DNA of 43,478 bases. Source: Thermoproteota archaeon (GTDB lineage: Archaea; Korarchaeota; Korarchaeia; Korarchaeales; Korarchaeaceae). The translations under genes were made by a program, and so were the position numbers. Each line of letters starts with the position of its first letter. The stretch's first letter is position 1. This document shows, piece after piece, positions 14,473 to 23,352 of the stretch. Location of the stretch: assembly GCA_027061785.1 (NCBI GenBank), contig JAMOVA010000064.1, positions 1 to 43,478 of the forward strand, given 5' to 3'. The notes beneath the pieces were generated by a model. That model was not told the DNA's origin. It was given only the letters and a program-made list of their open reading frames with translations, and ran no database searches.

Positions 14473-16512
14473 TCACATCACCCTTATCCTGAGGTTCCCG
14501 AACTCATCCACCCTCAGCAGGTGTCCCGGTGGGACCAAGGTGGTCGAGTCGTATTCCTCCACCACAGCAGGTCCTTCGAGCGTGGCGCCCGGTTTGAGTT
14601 TCTCCCTGGAGTAGACAGACGCATCTACCCATCCCCTGTCCTCGAAGTACACCTTCCTGGATCCCTCGGGCTCTGGCCTGTACTCCTCGGCCCTCATCCT
14701 TGGGAACTGGGGCTTCCTCAAGGATCCTATCAGTGCCAGCCTCACGTTCACGATCTCCACGGGCTCGTCCGGAGATGAGAACCCGTATACCCTTCCGTGA
14801 GTGGCATGGAAGTCTCTTATGGCCTGATCGACCGATCCCCTCCACGGTACATTGAGATCGTAGGCCTGTCCCCTGTACCTCATGTCCAAGCTCGGGATGG
14901 CATGCACCTCCCTGACCCCTTCCAGCTCCTTGCTGGCTTCCATCTCGAGCTGAGCCAGTACCTCCTCCACCTCTCTGTCCTCGATCTCCTCGGCCAGCTT
15001 CATCACGCTCCTGACCTTGTCCACCCTGTAGTCCGTCAGGAGGAGTCCGAATGCCGAGAAGACTCCTGGATGGATCGGTATCAGCACCTCCTTCGCCTCC
15101 AGTTCCCTCGCCAGCTCCACCCCGTGCAGGGGACCCGCGCCACCGAAGACGTACATCACGAAGTCCCTGGGATCGTGACCCCTCTCCACCGTCACTATCC
15201 TCAGGGCCTTGGCCATGACGGTGTTGGCCAGCTTTATTATGCCCATCGCAGCCTCCTCCATTTCCAGACCAAGTTCGACGGCTAGGCCACCGATAGCCTT
15301 CTCGGCCAGCTCCTTCCTCAGTATCAGGCTTCCTCCCGCGAGCTTCTTTCCCAATCTACCCAAGAGGAAGTTCGCGTCCGTTATGGTGGCCTTGTCCCCT
15401 CCCCTTCCGTAGCAGGCCGGACCCGGCTCAGCGCCCGCGCTTATGGGGCCGACCCTTAAAGCCCCGCCCTCGTCTATCCAAGCTATGGTGCCGCCACCGG
15501 CGCTGACCTCCGCCAGATCTATGAAGGGGAACCTGACGGGGTAGCCGGATCCCTTCACCAACCTACCGGCATGAACCTTTCCGCCCACCTCGTACTCGGT
15601 GGTGACCGTCGGCTCTCCCCCTATCACCGTCGAGGCCTTAGCAGTGGTTCCGCCCATGTCAAAGCCTATCACCCTCTCATCACCGGTCAGCTTGGAGTAG
15701 TGCGAGACAGCTACCGCTCCTGCTGCTGGACCGGATTCTATGAAGGCTGCAGGTCTCTCTACAGCGTACTCGACCTTAGACACCCCGCCACTACTCTGCA
15801 TGACCAGAAGTTTGCCCTCAAACCCCTTCTCTCTGAGTTCCCTCTCCAAGTTCGTCAGATAGGTTGAGAGGAGCTTCCTCAGGAAGGCGTTGACCACCGT
15901 GGTGCTGGTCCTCTCGTACTCCTTGTGCTCGGGGTTTACCTTGGATGAGAGTATGACATCAAGGTTTGGACACCTCTCCTCGAGTATCTGGAGCATCTTC
16001 TCCTCGTGAATTGGGTTCATGTAGCTGTGGAGGAAGGAGACGGCGACCACCTCATATCCCTTCTCACAGATGAGGTCCGCCAGCTTCTCGGCCTCCTCCA
16101 CATTTAGAGGGGTTATCACGTTTCCCCAAGCGTCAATCCTCTCCTCGACCTCGTACCTGTCCCTCCTCTTCACCAAGGGTGGTGGCTTCTCGAAGAAGAG
16201 GTTATAGAGCTCGGGCCTGCGCTGCCTCCCTATCTCCAAGACATCTCTGAAGCCCTTGGTGGTGATCAGGGCGACCTTAGGGGGGGTCAGCCCCTCCTGC
16301 CCCAGGAACATGTTGGTACCTAGGGTCGTGGCGTGCACCAGAGTTGAGATGTCAGACAACTCTATCCCGGATTCCTCCAAACCCGATAAAACAGCTTCAC
16401 TAGGTCTCTTAGGAGTTGTCAGAACTTTTAGAACCTTCAATTCACCGGATTCCTCATCTAGGAAGACGATATCGGTGAAGGTACCCCCGATGTCGACTCC
16501 CGTCCTCCACAT
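14473..16512 (-). CDS. hyuA: Hydantoinase A/oxoprolinase family subunit (ATPase-fold)
   Basis: The 679-residue protein is a full-length HyuA-type subunit. It opens with the phosphate-binding signature VDIGGTFTDIVFLDE of the actin/acetate-kinase-like fold, has the second motif GFDMGGTTAKAS near residue 280, and GGAGPLHGVELA near residue 430. The C-terminal beta domain carries YRGQAYDLNVPW and KLKPGATLEGPAVVEE blocks. It activates the cyclic amide substrate by ATP-dependent phosphorylation in known 5-oxoprolinases and N-methylhydantoinases. ATG 16512 is preceded by GGGATAGGAG. It is transcribed divergently from the binding protein gene at 16618 across a short gap with repeated motifs. Confidence 0.92.
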   Translation of the reverse strand: MWRTGVDIGGTFTDIVFLDEESGELKVLKVLTTPKRPSEAVLSGLEESGIELSDISTLVHATTLGTNMFLGQEGLTPPKVALITTKGFRDVLEIGRQRRPELYNLFFEKPPPLVKRRDRYEVEERIDAWGNVITPLNVEEAEKLADLICEKGYEVVAVSFLHSYMNPIHEEKMLQILEERCPNLDVILSSKVNPEHKEYERTSTTVVNAFLRKLLSTYLTNLERELREKGFEGKLLVMQSSGGVSKVEYAVERPAAFIESGPAAGAVAVSHYSKLTGDERVIGFDMGGTTAKASTVIGGEPTVTTEYEVGGKVHAGRLVKGSGYPVRFPFIDLAEVSAGGGTIAWIDEGGALRVGPISAGAEPGPACYGRGGDKATITDANFLLGRLGKKLAGGSLILRKELAEKAIGGLAVELGLEMEEAAMGIIKLANTVMAKALRIVTVERGHDPRDFVMYVFGGAGPLHGVELARELEAKEVLIPIHPGVFSAFGLLLTDYRVDKVRSVMKLAEEIEDREVEEVLAQLEMEASKELEGVREVHAIPSLDMRYRGQAYDLNVPWRGSVDQAIRDFHATHGRVYGFSSPDEPVEIVNVRLALIGSLRKPQFPRMRAEEYRPEPEGSRKVYFEDRGWVDASVYSREKLKPGATLEGPAVVEEYDSTTLVPPGHLLRVDEFGNLRIRVM

Positions 16513-16543
16513 CTCCTATCCCGGTCCGGTCAACCCTTTGCCA

Positions 16544-16613
16544 TCAAAGATCTTTACCTAACTTTTAATCTTTACTGTCGTCAAAATCGTTTATTTTTCA
16601 AAGATTTTTACCT
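16544..16613. promoter_or_regulatory. Divergent promoter region with direct repeats between hyuA and livK
   Basis: Two copies of a 16-base element, tcaaagatctttacct (16544-16559) and tcaaagatttttacct (16598-16613), differ at one base and lie 54 bases apart in the same orientation. A partial third copy, aatctttact, sits between them near 16567. The right copy falls between the livK TATA box (tttattttt, about 16590-16598) and its ATG 16618; the left copy is in the hyuA upstream region. They look like operator sites for a regulator of both units. Confidence 0.5.
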
Positions 16614-16617
16614 TTCA

Positions 16618-17967
16618 ATGGAAAGGTATATATGTAAGGCTGCCGACAGAATTAGATCAAAGGTGGTCGCGTTGGTGAGGAGAAGGGGGTTAAGTAAGTC
16701 CCTTCTAGCCGCCATTGTTGTAATCGTTGTCATTATTGTGGCAGCTGCCGTCCTAATGATGCAGGGAGGAGGGGGTGCCGTCAAGGAAGTTAAGGTCGGC
16801 GTGGTGCTCCCATTATCTGGCAAGCTAGCTGAGACCGGAGCCGACCTGAAGAGGGGATTGGAGTTCGCCGTTGAGGAGATAAACAACGCAGGCGGTATCA
16901 AGAGTCTGGGAGGGGCTAAGATCGTTCTCGTGTTTGGAGATAGCGCCGGCAAGCCGGAGACCGGCGCCGCCGAGGCCGAGAGGCTCATAACCGAGGAGAA
17001 GGTAGTGGCAATGCTCGGCTCCTACCAGAGCGCCGTCACCAAGACGGTGAGCGAGGTGTGCGAGAGATACCACGTCCCGATGCTCAACCCCGAGTCGACA
17101 TCGCCCACCCTCACCGCCAGGGGATACAAGTGGTTCTTCAGGACCACCCCGCACGATGAGATGTTCGCCAAGCAGCACGTGGACTTCGTGAACTGGCTGA
17201 ATAAGAAGTATGGTAACCAGATAAAGAGGATCGCTATAATACACGAGGACACCGAGTGGGGAACCGCCACCGCCAAGGCCTGGCAGAAGTACTTCACCGA
17301 GGCCGGCTATCAGATAGTTAAGGTGGTGAGCTACCACGCAGCCACGATAACCTCCATGGACAGCGAGATAGACACGCTGAAGGCTGCCAATCCCGATCTA
17401 GTGCTTGTGGCCAGCTACGTGCAGGACGCCATACTCTTCGTCCAGACCGCCAAGCAGAGGGACTTCAACCCGAAGGCCATACTGGCTCAGGACGCTGGCT
17501 TCATAAACCCGAGCTACGTCAAGCAGGTGGGCAAGGACGGGTTCTACATCTTCAGCAGGGAGGTCTTCAACTGGGACCTCGGCCAGAAGATACCCAAGCT
17601 GAAGGAGGTGAACGACAGGTACAAGGCCAAGTACGGGGTGGACCTCAATGGTAACTCCGCAAGAGATTACACCGGCGCCTGGGTGCTCTATTACGCTCTG
17701 GAGGAGGCCGGCAAGAAGGCCAGCCCCGCCAACCTTGAGGAGTTCAGGAAGGCGGTGAGGGACGCCCTGGCCAACCTGTACATCCCCGGCGACAAGCTGA
17801 TCATGCCTTGGAAGGGAGTGAAGTTCGACTCCAACGGCCAGAACACCCTCGGTCAGGGTATAGTCGTCCAGATGATGAAGGACGGGAAGTACCATACCGT
17901 CTTCCCCGAGGAGTTCGCGACTGCTGAACCCGTGTTCCCTATGCCCAAGTGGAGCGAGAGGGGCTGA
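16618..17967 (+). CDS. livK: Branched-chain amino acid-type ABC transporter substrate-binding protein
   Basis: The 449-residue protein is a type I periplasmic-binding protein of the LivK/LivJ family. Near residue 30 an uncleaved membrane helix (SLLAAIVVIVVIIVAAAVLM) anchors it outside the cell, followed by a glycine linker and the mature start VKVGVVLPLSGKLAETGADL. Other family blocks are INNAGGIKSLGGAKI, AMLGSYQSAVTKTVSEV, ESTSPTLT and FFRTTPHD. ATG 16618 lies 24 bases after the TATA centre, so the mRNA is probably leaderless. A downstream TTG at 16672 after AGGTGG is an alternative start that still keeps the helix. The next-door hydantoinase genes suggest a cyclic amide or an amino-acid-related ligand, by inference. 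Confidence 0.92.
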   Translation: MERYICKAADRIRSKVVALVRRRGLSKSLLAAIVVIVVIIVAAAVLMMQGGGGAVKEVKVGVVLPLSGKLAETGADLKRGLEFAVEEINNAGGIKSLGGAKIVLVFGDSAGKPETGAAEAERLITEEKVVAMLGSYQSAVTKTVSEVCERYHVPMLNPESTSPTLTARGYKWFFRTTPHDEMFAKQHVDFVNWLNKKYGNQIKRIAIIHEDTEWGTATAKAWQKYFTEAGYQIVKVVSYHAATITSMDSEIDTLKAANPDLVLVASYVQDAILFVQTAKQRDFNPKAILAQDAGFINPSYVKQVGKDGFYIFSREVFNWDLGQKIPKLKEVNDRYKAKYGVDLNGNSARDYTGAWVLYYALEEAGKKASPANLEEFRKAVRDALANLYIPGDKLIMPWKGVKFDSNGQNTLGQGIVVQMMKDGKYHTVFPEEFATAEPVFPMPKWSERG

Positions 17968-18001
17968 ACTTCCCCACCCCTATTTTTGCGGAGGGTCGGC
18001 T

Positions 18002-18877
18002 TTGGTGGGTCTGGATTACGTCGCCAATGCGGTAGTCAGTGGTATCCTCATAGGGAGCGTCTACTCCCTAGTTGGAATGGGTCTCGCGCTCATCTGGGGC
18101 ATAATGGACGTGATAAACTTCGCCCAGGGAGACTACATGATGCTGGGAGCCTTCGTGACGTACTGGGCCTTTACCTTGGCTGGCGTCGATCCCCTGCTGA
18201 GCGTCCCGCTCTCCTTCCTGGTGACCTTCGCGCTGGGGGTGCTCACCCAGAGGGTGGTGATAGAGAGGGTTCTGGACGCTCCCATGGTCAGCCAGATCAC
18301 CGCCACGTTCGCCCTGCTCCTGATGATCAGGTACGGCGCTGAGGCAGCCTTCGGACCCTACACCAAGAGGATCTACGTCCCCTACGCGGACGTGATATTC
18401 AGGTTCGGGACGATAAGTCTCCAGCTCCCCAGACTGGTAGCCTTCTTCGTGTCTCTGGGGGTGGCAGTGGCCTTCTACGTTTTCCTGAAGACCACATACA
18501 CGGGAGTAGCCTTGAGGGCGGTCTCCCAGAACAGGATGGCTGCCTACCTCATGGGCATCAACGTTAGGAAGATGTACTGGATAGCCTTCGGCATCGGAGT
18601 AGGGATCTCGGCCGTGGGCGGCACTCTAGTCGCCACGTTCCTCCCGATCCATCCGGAGATGGGGGGGTTCTACGCGCTCATCGCCTTCATAGTGGTCGTG
18701 TTCGGCGGCTTCGGGAGCGTCTTCGGGGCCTACATAAGCGGGATCATAATAGGGGTCACCGAGTCGGTCAGCGCCCTCTTCATCTCCCCGTCACTGAAAG
18801 ACGTCGTTGCGTTCCTCCTCTTCATAGCCATAATTCTGGTGAAGCCCACAGGACTCTTCGGGACCGAGCAGAGGTGA
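18002..18877 (+). CDS. livH: Branched-chain amino acid-type ABC transporter permease
   Basis: A 291-residue inner-membrane permease of the LivH type with about eight hydrophobic segments. The family block LIWGIMDVINFAQGDYMMLG appears near residue 30, and the coupling helix region FLKTTYTGVALRAVSQNRMA near residue 165. It pairs with the LivM-like permease encoded next. The start is TTG 18002, seven bases after GGAGG; GTG 18005 in the same frame is equally possible. It follows the binding protein gene by 34 bases in the same operon. Confidence 0.92.
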   Translation: MVGLDYVANAVVSGILIGSVYSLVGMGLALIWGIMDVINFAQGDYMMLGAFVTYWAFTLAGVDPLLSVPLSFLVTFALGVLTQRVVIERVLDAPMVSQITATFALLLMIRYGAEAAFGPYTKRIYVPYADVIFRFGTISLQLPRLVAFFVSLGVAVAFYVFLKTTYTGVALRAVSQNRMAAYLMGINVRKMYWIAFGIGVGISAVGGTLVATFLPIHPEMGGFYALIAFIVVVFGGFGSVFGAYISGIIIGVTESVSALFISPSLKDVVAFLLFIAIILVKPTGLFGTEQR

Positions 18878-18883
18878 TGGGGC

Positions 18884-19918
18884 ATGCTCCAGTTCATAAA
18901 GGAGGGATTGAGCGGTAAAAACGGCCAGTATTTCGCGATCGTGACTGCTGTGATGCTGGTGGCTCCCCTGATCTTCTGGAAGCTGGACCTGCCGTTCGCA
19001 GCCAACGCCATGCTCCTCTGCCTCATGTTCTCCATAATGGCAATGGCCTGGAACCTGCTCGAGGGCTACACCGGGCAGCTCAGCTTCGGGCATGCCGTGT
19101 TCTTCGGCGTCGGCGCCTACACGACAATGATCCTCATGCTCTACTACGGGGTGACCCCCTGGATAGGCATATTCGTTGGAGGGCTAGTAGCGGCTCTGGT
19201 CGGCCTGGCTCTGGGCGTCCCGCTCTTCAGGCTGAGGAGCCACTGGTTCGCTCTGGCTACGATAGCCGTGGGCGAGATATTCAAGCTCATCTTCATCTCC
19301 TGGGACTACGTGGGAGGATCGGCCGGTCTACAGTCCCCCATAGTTCCGGAGGAGCAGAAGCTGTACTACCTGCAGTACGCGGGCTCCTACGTCTACATAT
19401 ACCTGGCCCTGGGCCTGCTGGGGCTCGAACTTCTAGTCATGTATCCGCTGGTGAAGAGCAGGATAGGCTACTACCTGCAGGCCATAAGGGAGGACGAGGA
19501 CGCGGCCATGAGCCTCGGGATAAACCCGTTCAAGTACAAGATGGTGGCCATGTTCTTCAGCGCCCTCTTCACCGGCATAGGAGGAGGCATATACACGGTC
19601 AGGTTCAGGTTCGTCGACCCCTTCGCTGTCTTCGACCTGATATCCGTCTCGGTCTACATAACCATAGCCGGCATCTTGGGAGGCATATACTCCTTCGTCG
19701 GTCCCATAGTCGGCTCCTTCGTGTTCGTACCCATAAGCGAGTACGTCAGGGTCTACATAGTGTCCAGGTTCCCGAGGTTCTACGGGCTCCATGTCTTCGT
19801 GCTGGGTGTGATCCTGCTGGCAATATCGCTTCTCGCGCCTGAGGGCATCATGGGCTGGCTCGAGAAGAAGGGCTACCTGAAGAAGAGGGAGGAAAGTGGT
19901 GAGGTGGGAGAGAAATGA
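18884..19918 (+). CDS. livM: Branched-chain amino acid-type ABC transporter permease
   Basis: A 344-residue membrane protein of the LivM type with about ten hydrophobic segments. The family block NLLEGYTGQLSFGHAVFFGV occurs near residue 60 and the LRSHWFALATIAVGEIFKLI region near residue 115. The coupling segment AIREDEDAAMSLGINPFKYK near residue 205 contacts the ATPases. ATG 18884 has GAGGTGATG upstream. The C-terminus is a charged tail (KKGYLKKREESGEVGEK). The stop overlaps the LivG-like start as ATGA. Confidence 0.92.
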   Translation: MLQFIKEGLSGKNGQYFAIVTAVMLVAPLIFWKLDLPFAANAMLLCLMFSIMAMAWNLLEGYTGQLSFGHAVFFGVGAYTTMILMLYYGVTPWIGIFVGGLVAALVGLALGVPLFRLRSHWFALATIAVGEIFKLIFISWDYVGGSAGLQSPIVPEEQKLYYLQYAGSYVYIYLALGLLGLELLVMYPLVKSRIGYYLQAIREDEDAAMSLGINPFKYKMVAMFFSALFTGIGGGIYTVRFRFVDPFAVFDLISVSVYITIAGILGGIYSFVGPIVGSFVFVPISEYVRVYIVSRFPRFYGLHVFVLGVILLAISLLAPEGIMGWLEKKGYLKKREESGEVGEK

Positions 19919-20634
19919 GTCTGCTGGAGGTTAAGGGAGTGGTGAAGAGGTTCGGTGGGCTGGTGGCGGTCAATGACGTCTCCTTCTCCATCGATGAGGG
20001 GGAGAGGATCGGTCTCATCGGGCCCAACGGTGCGGGAAAGACCACTATGTTCAACCTGATCTCCGGTTACTACAAGCCCGATAAGGGCAGGATAATCTTC
20101 GATGGAAGGGACATCACCGGGCGGAGGCCCTACGAGATAACCAAGCTGGGGGTGGGCCGAACCTTCCAGATAGTGAAACCCCTGTCGAACCTCACGGTCC
20201 TCGATAACGTGGCGATCGGCGCCCTGCTGAGGCATCCGGACGTGAACGAGGCCAGAAAACGTGCAGAGGAGGTGCTGAAGCTCACCGGCCTCTACGAGAA
20301 GAGGAACATGAGGGCCGGCTCTCTGAACCTGCCCGAGAAGAAGAGGCTCGAGCTTTCCAGGGCGCTGGCGACCGAACCAAAACTTCTCCTGCTGGATGAG
20401 GTCGTGGCCGGGCTCAACCCCTCGGAGGTGGACGAGCTGCTGAAGCTGCTCAGGGAGATAAACGAGTCGGGCGTGACGATCCTGATGGTGGAGCACGTGA
20501 TGAGGGCCGTCATGAACATCTCGGAGAGGATAATCGTGATGGACTACGGGGTGAAGATAGCCGAGGGAACGCCGCAGGAGATAGCTAGCGATCCCAGGGT
20601 GATAGAGGCCTACCTGGGGAGGGAGGAACTATGA
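19915..20634 (+). CDS. livG: Branched-chain amino acid-type ABC transporter ATPase
   Basis: A 239-residue cytoplasmic ATPase of the LivG type. Walker A is GPNGAGKTT and Walker B is LLLLDEV. The switch histidine is in MVEHVM. The family's GVGRTFQIVKPLSNLTVLDN block follows the Q-loop near residue 85. The signature helix region reads LNLPEKKRLELSRALA, in which the usual LSxGxQ is replaced by LNLPEKKR, a variation seen in some LivG-like proteins. It overlaps livM and the next ATPase gene by ATGA, so the three are translationally coupled. Confidence 0.92.
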   Translation: MSLLEVKGVVKRFGGLVAVNDVSFSIDEGERIGLIGPNGAGKTTMFNLISGYYKPDKGRIIFDGRDITGRRPYEITKLGVGRTFQIVKPLSNLTVLDNVAIGALLRHPDVNEARKRAEEVLKLTGLYEKRNMRAGSLNLPEKKRLELSRALATEPKLLLLDEVVAGLNPSEVDELLKLLREINESGVTILMVEHVMRAVMNISERIIVMDYGVKIAEGTPQEIASDPRVIEAYLGREEL

Positions 20635-21341
20635 GCCTCTTGGACGTCAGGAATGTTGATGTGTTCTACGGCGATGCCCAGGCGTTGTGGGGCGTCTCCT
20701 TCCAGGTGGAGAAGGGGACCATAACGTCCATAGTCGGAGCGAATGGGGCCGGGAAGACCACCATCATGAAGACCATATCGGGACTCCTCATCCCCAAGTC
20801 CGGGACCATAACCTTCGAGGGCCGGGACATCACGAGGGAGGAGCCCCACAAGAGGGTGGAGATGGGGATAGCCCACGTCCCAGAGGGTAGACAGCTCTTC
20901 CCGAGGCTCACGGTCATGGAGAACCTGAGAGCGGCCGCCTACACTAGAAGGGCCAGGGAGAAGTTCCAGGACACGCTGGAGGAGGTGTTCAACCTGTTCC
21001 CCATCCTCAGGGAGAGGAGGAATCAGCTTGCTGGTACGCTCAGCGGTGGAGAGCAGCAGATGCTTGCCATAGCCAGGGGACTCATATTGAGGCCCGAGAT
21101 ACTCATGCTGGACGAGCCCTCGCTTGGCCTGGCGCCCAAACTCGTCATAATGATCCTCAATCTGGTCAGGAAGCTGAAGGAGGAGGGCTATACCATCCTG
21201 CTGGTCGAGCAGAACGTCTACCAGGCACTGAAGCTCTCCGATAAAGCCTACGTCTTGGAGACCGGGAGAATAGTTAAATCCGGAACTGGTGAGGAGTTAT
21301 TAAGGGACGAAGACGTGAAGAGAGCTTATCTGGGGTTGTGA
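20631..21341 (+). CDS. livF: Branched-chain amino acid-type ABC transporter ATPase
   Basis: A 236-residue ATPase of the LivF type, partner of the LivG-like subunit. Walker A is GANGAGKTT, the LivF mark IAHVPEGRQLFPRLTVMENL occurs near residue 82, the signature is LSGGEQQM and Walker B is ILMLDEPSLGLAP, all canonical. The switch histidine position reads VEQNVYQ, with Gln in place of His, as is normal for LivF proteins. It starts by ATGA overlap with livG, and its stop overlaps the maleate isomerase-like gene's start as GTGA. Confidence 0.93.
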   Translation: MSLLDVRNVDVFYGDAQALWGVSFQVEKGTITSIVGANGAGKTTIMKTISGLLIPKSGTITFEGRDITREEPHKRVEMGIAHVPEGRQLFPRLTVMENLRAAAYTRRAREKFQDTLEEVFNLFPILRERRNQLAGTLSGGEQQMLAIARGLILRPEILMLDEPSLGLAPKLVIMILNLVRKLKEEGYTILLVEQNVYQALKLSDKAYVLETGRIVKSGTGEELLRDEDVKRAYLGL

Positions 21342-22063
21342 GGATGTACGGTTGGAGGGCCCGGATCGGTCTCATAGTACCCTCCTCCAACACAACCATG
21401 GAGGAGGAGTTCAGAAGCGCTCTACCCGATGGGGTCTCCCTCCATGTCGCTAGGGTCAGACTGAGGAAGGTCAACGTCGAGGAGCTCAAGAAGATGGAGG
21501 AGTTCGTCGAGCTTGCCGCTGACATGCTGGCCGACGCTGGTGTCGACGTCATAGCCTACGGCTGCACCACCGGAAGCTTGGTCGGTGGAGTGGGCTACGA
21601 CGAGAGGATAGCGAATAAGATAGAGAGGATGACCGGGGTCAAGGCCGTTGCTACAGCCACAGCGGTGCTGGAAGCCCTTCGCCATCTGGATGTGAAGAGC
21701 ATTGCCGTGGCCACTCCCTACATCGATGAGGTGAACAAGAAGGAGGAGGAGTTCTTGGAGGGCAACGGGTTCAAGGTCGTCTCCATGATAGGGCTGGGCA
21801 TAGAGGACAACATAGAGATAGGGAGGCAGGCGCCGGAGGTCGCCTACAGGCTTGGGAAGGCGGCCTTCCATCACGACGCCGACGGCCTCTTCATAAGCTG
21901 CACCAACTTCAGGACATTCGAGGTCCTGGAGGCATTGGAGGTGGACCTAGGTAAGCCCGTGATATCCAGCAACTCCGCGACCCTCTGGGCCGTCCTCAGG
22001 GAGGTCGGAATCAAAGAACCGGTGGTGGGCCTGGGAGAGTTACTGGAATTCGGCCTCGGCTGA
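21338..22063 (+). CDS. Maleate isomerase/Asp-Glu racemase family enzyme
   Basis: The 241-residue protein is of the maleate isomerase, arylmalonate decarboxylase and hydantoin racemase superfamily, cofactor-free cytoplasmic enzymes using a pair of cysteines. It begins RIGLIVPSSNTTMEEEF, the maleate isomerase start, and has its two catalytic cysteines in AYGCTTGSLVGG (near residue 75) and LFISCTNFRTFE (near residue 190). It is the last gene of the transporter operon (GTGA overlap; ATG 21344 is an alternative start). Its neighbours suggest isomerisation or racemisation of the imported compound or its ring-opening product; which reaction is not decidable here. Confidence 0.88.
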   Translation: MRMYGWRARIGLIVPSSNTTMEEEFRSALPDGVSLHVARVRLRKVNVEELKKMEEFVELAADMLADAGVDVIAYGCTTGSLVGGVGYDERIANKIERMTGVKAVATATAVLEALRHLDVKSIAVATPYIDEVNKKEEEFLEGNGFKVVSMIGLGIEDNIEIGRQAPEVAYRLGKAAFHHDADGLFISCTNFRTFEVLEALEVDLGKPVISSNSATLWAVLREVGIKEPVVGLGELLEFGLG

Positions 22064-22162
22064 CTTCCCCTCCTCAAATTTTCCGGATCACCATGTTTTA
22101 CGGCCGTATACCGACCGCTTTTTCAACTTTTGTGAACCTCGTGAGGTGGTCTTAAATCGCTG

Positions 22163-23317
22163 TTAGAACCCTCTAGCGGATCGAATGGATGAAATGGCCA
22201 TGTATACGCCCACGAAGGCCAGGCAAGCTGCTGAAAATCCGAAGGCCGCGGAATAGCTGAATGCTGCTATGAGCGCGCCGGTCACCAGCGGTGCCGGTAG
22301 TCTAGAGAAGGATATGGCCGTTGAGAGGAATGCCACCGCATCCTGCGGATTTTCAGGGGCCATCTCAGACACCGTAGCGGTGGCTATGGGGGCGTAGCTC
22401 GACATCCCCAGTCCCAGAAGGAAGGCGGAGATGAGGAAACCAGGTATGCCCGCGTTCGGCACGATGTAGACCGCTATCCCAGAGACCATGAAGAGCTCCG
22501 AGAGGGCGAGGACTGACCTCTTGTCCTTCACCCTGTCCGAGAGCCAGCCCACCGGTATTCCGGCCAAGGTGGACGTCAGGGTCTCGATGACCGCAGCCAT
22601 GGCCACGTGTTCCACGCCAGCACCGAAAATTGCGGGGGCCATGACCAAGTGAAAGGGCAGGAAGGAGTTCCTCGCGAAGTTGTTGACTATGGTGAGGGCC
22701 ACTATCCCCTTGATCTCTGGAGTGAGGGATCCCTTCCAGAAGGAGATCTTCCCCTTGCCCTTGATCCCGAATTCCCTTATCATCGGGGAGATCAGTGCGG
22801 TGGAGACCAGTCCCAAGAACAGGCCCAACGCTAGGACCAAGTCCCTAGTCGCCATCGCCACCAAGAGCGCACCTGCAGCTGGTCCCAAAATGGCTCCCAC
22901 CTGCCACGAGACCCTCACAGAGCTGAAGGCGGTCCCTACCTTCTTCTTGAACAGTAAGCTGGTGACCTGATTCCTCCCCATTATGTGCAGCGCCCTGCCC
23001 ATCCTAGCCAAGGCGAGGGAACCGAAGATCACGGCGGGCGATACACCCACTAGTAGCAGACCGGAGGAGAGGGATATGCCCAGGGAACCGATGAGAAAGG
23101 TGAGTGATGGCGAGGCAAAGGCGGCGAAGGCCCACCTGAAGACGAACTCCATGAGGTTGGCCCCGGAGGCTATGATCCCGTAGGTTGCGGCGTTAACGCC
23201 GGCCTCCTCCACCAAGAAGGGCCATATTGGCTGGTAGAGGGAGATCGTCATCCCGGCTAGGAAGGAGCTGAGCAGGACTATGAGGAGTTCCCTCCTGATC
23301 CTCGGAATGGGCTTCAC
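22163..23317 (-). CDS. Major facilitator superfamily transporter
   Basis: A 384-residue membrane protein with about 12 hydrophobic helices in two halves. The loop after helix 8 carries PVGWLSDRVKDKRSVLAL, the classical MFS motif (here for the second half); the first half has a weak equivalent. The pattern recalls small drug or metabolite exporters but no substrate can be named. It starts at GTG 23317; gatattaaatc at 23333-23343 (minus strand) is a TATA box about 22 bases upstream. It may also be cotranscribed with the regulator gene, which ends 35 bases before. Confidence 0.88.
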   Translation of the reverse strand: MKPIPRIRRELLIVLLSSFLAGMTISLYQPIWPFLVEEAGVNAATYGIIASGANLMEFVFRWAFAAFASPSLTFLIGSLGISLSSGLLLVGVSPAVIFGSLALARMGRALHIMGRNQVTSLLFKKKVGTAFSSVRVSWQVGAILGPAAGALLVAMATRDLVLALGLFLGLVSTALISPMIREFGIKGKGKISFWKGSLTPEIKGIVALTIVNNFARNSFLPFHLVMAPAIFGAGVEHVAMAAVIETLTSTLAGIPVGWLSDRVKDKRSVLALSELFMVSGIAVYIVPNAGIPGFLISAFLLGLGMSSYAPIATATVSEMAPENPQDAVAFLSTAISFSRLPAPLVTGALIAAFSYSAAFGFSAACLAFVGVYMAISSIRSARGF

Positions 23318-23352
23318 CGTGAGAGTGGTCCCCGATTTAATATCTCCTTTCC

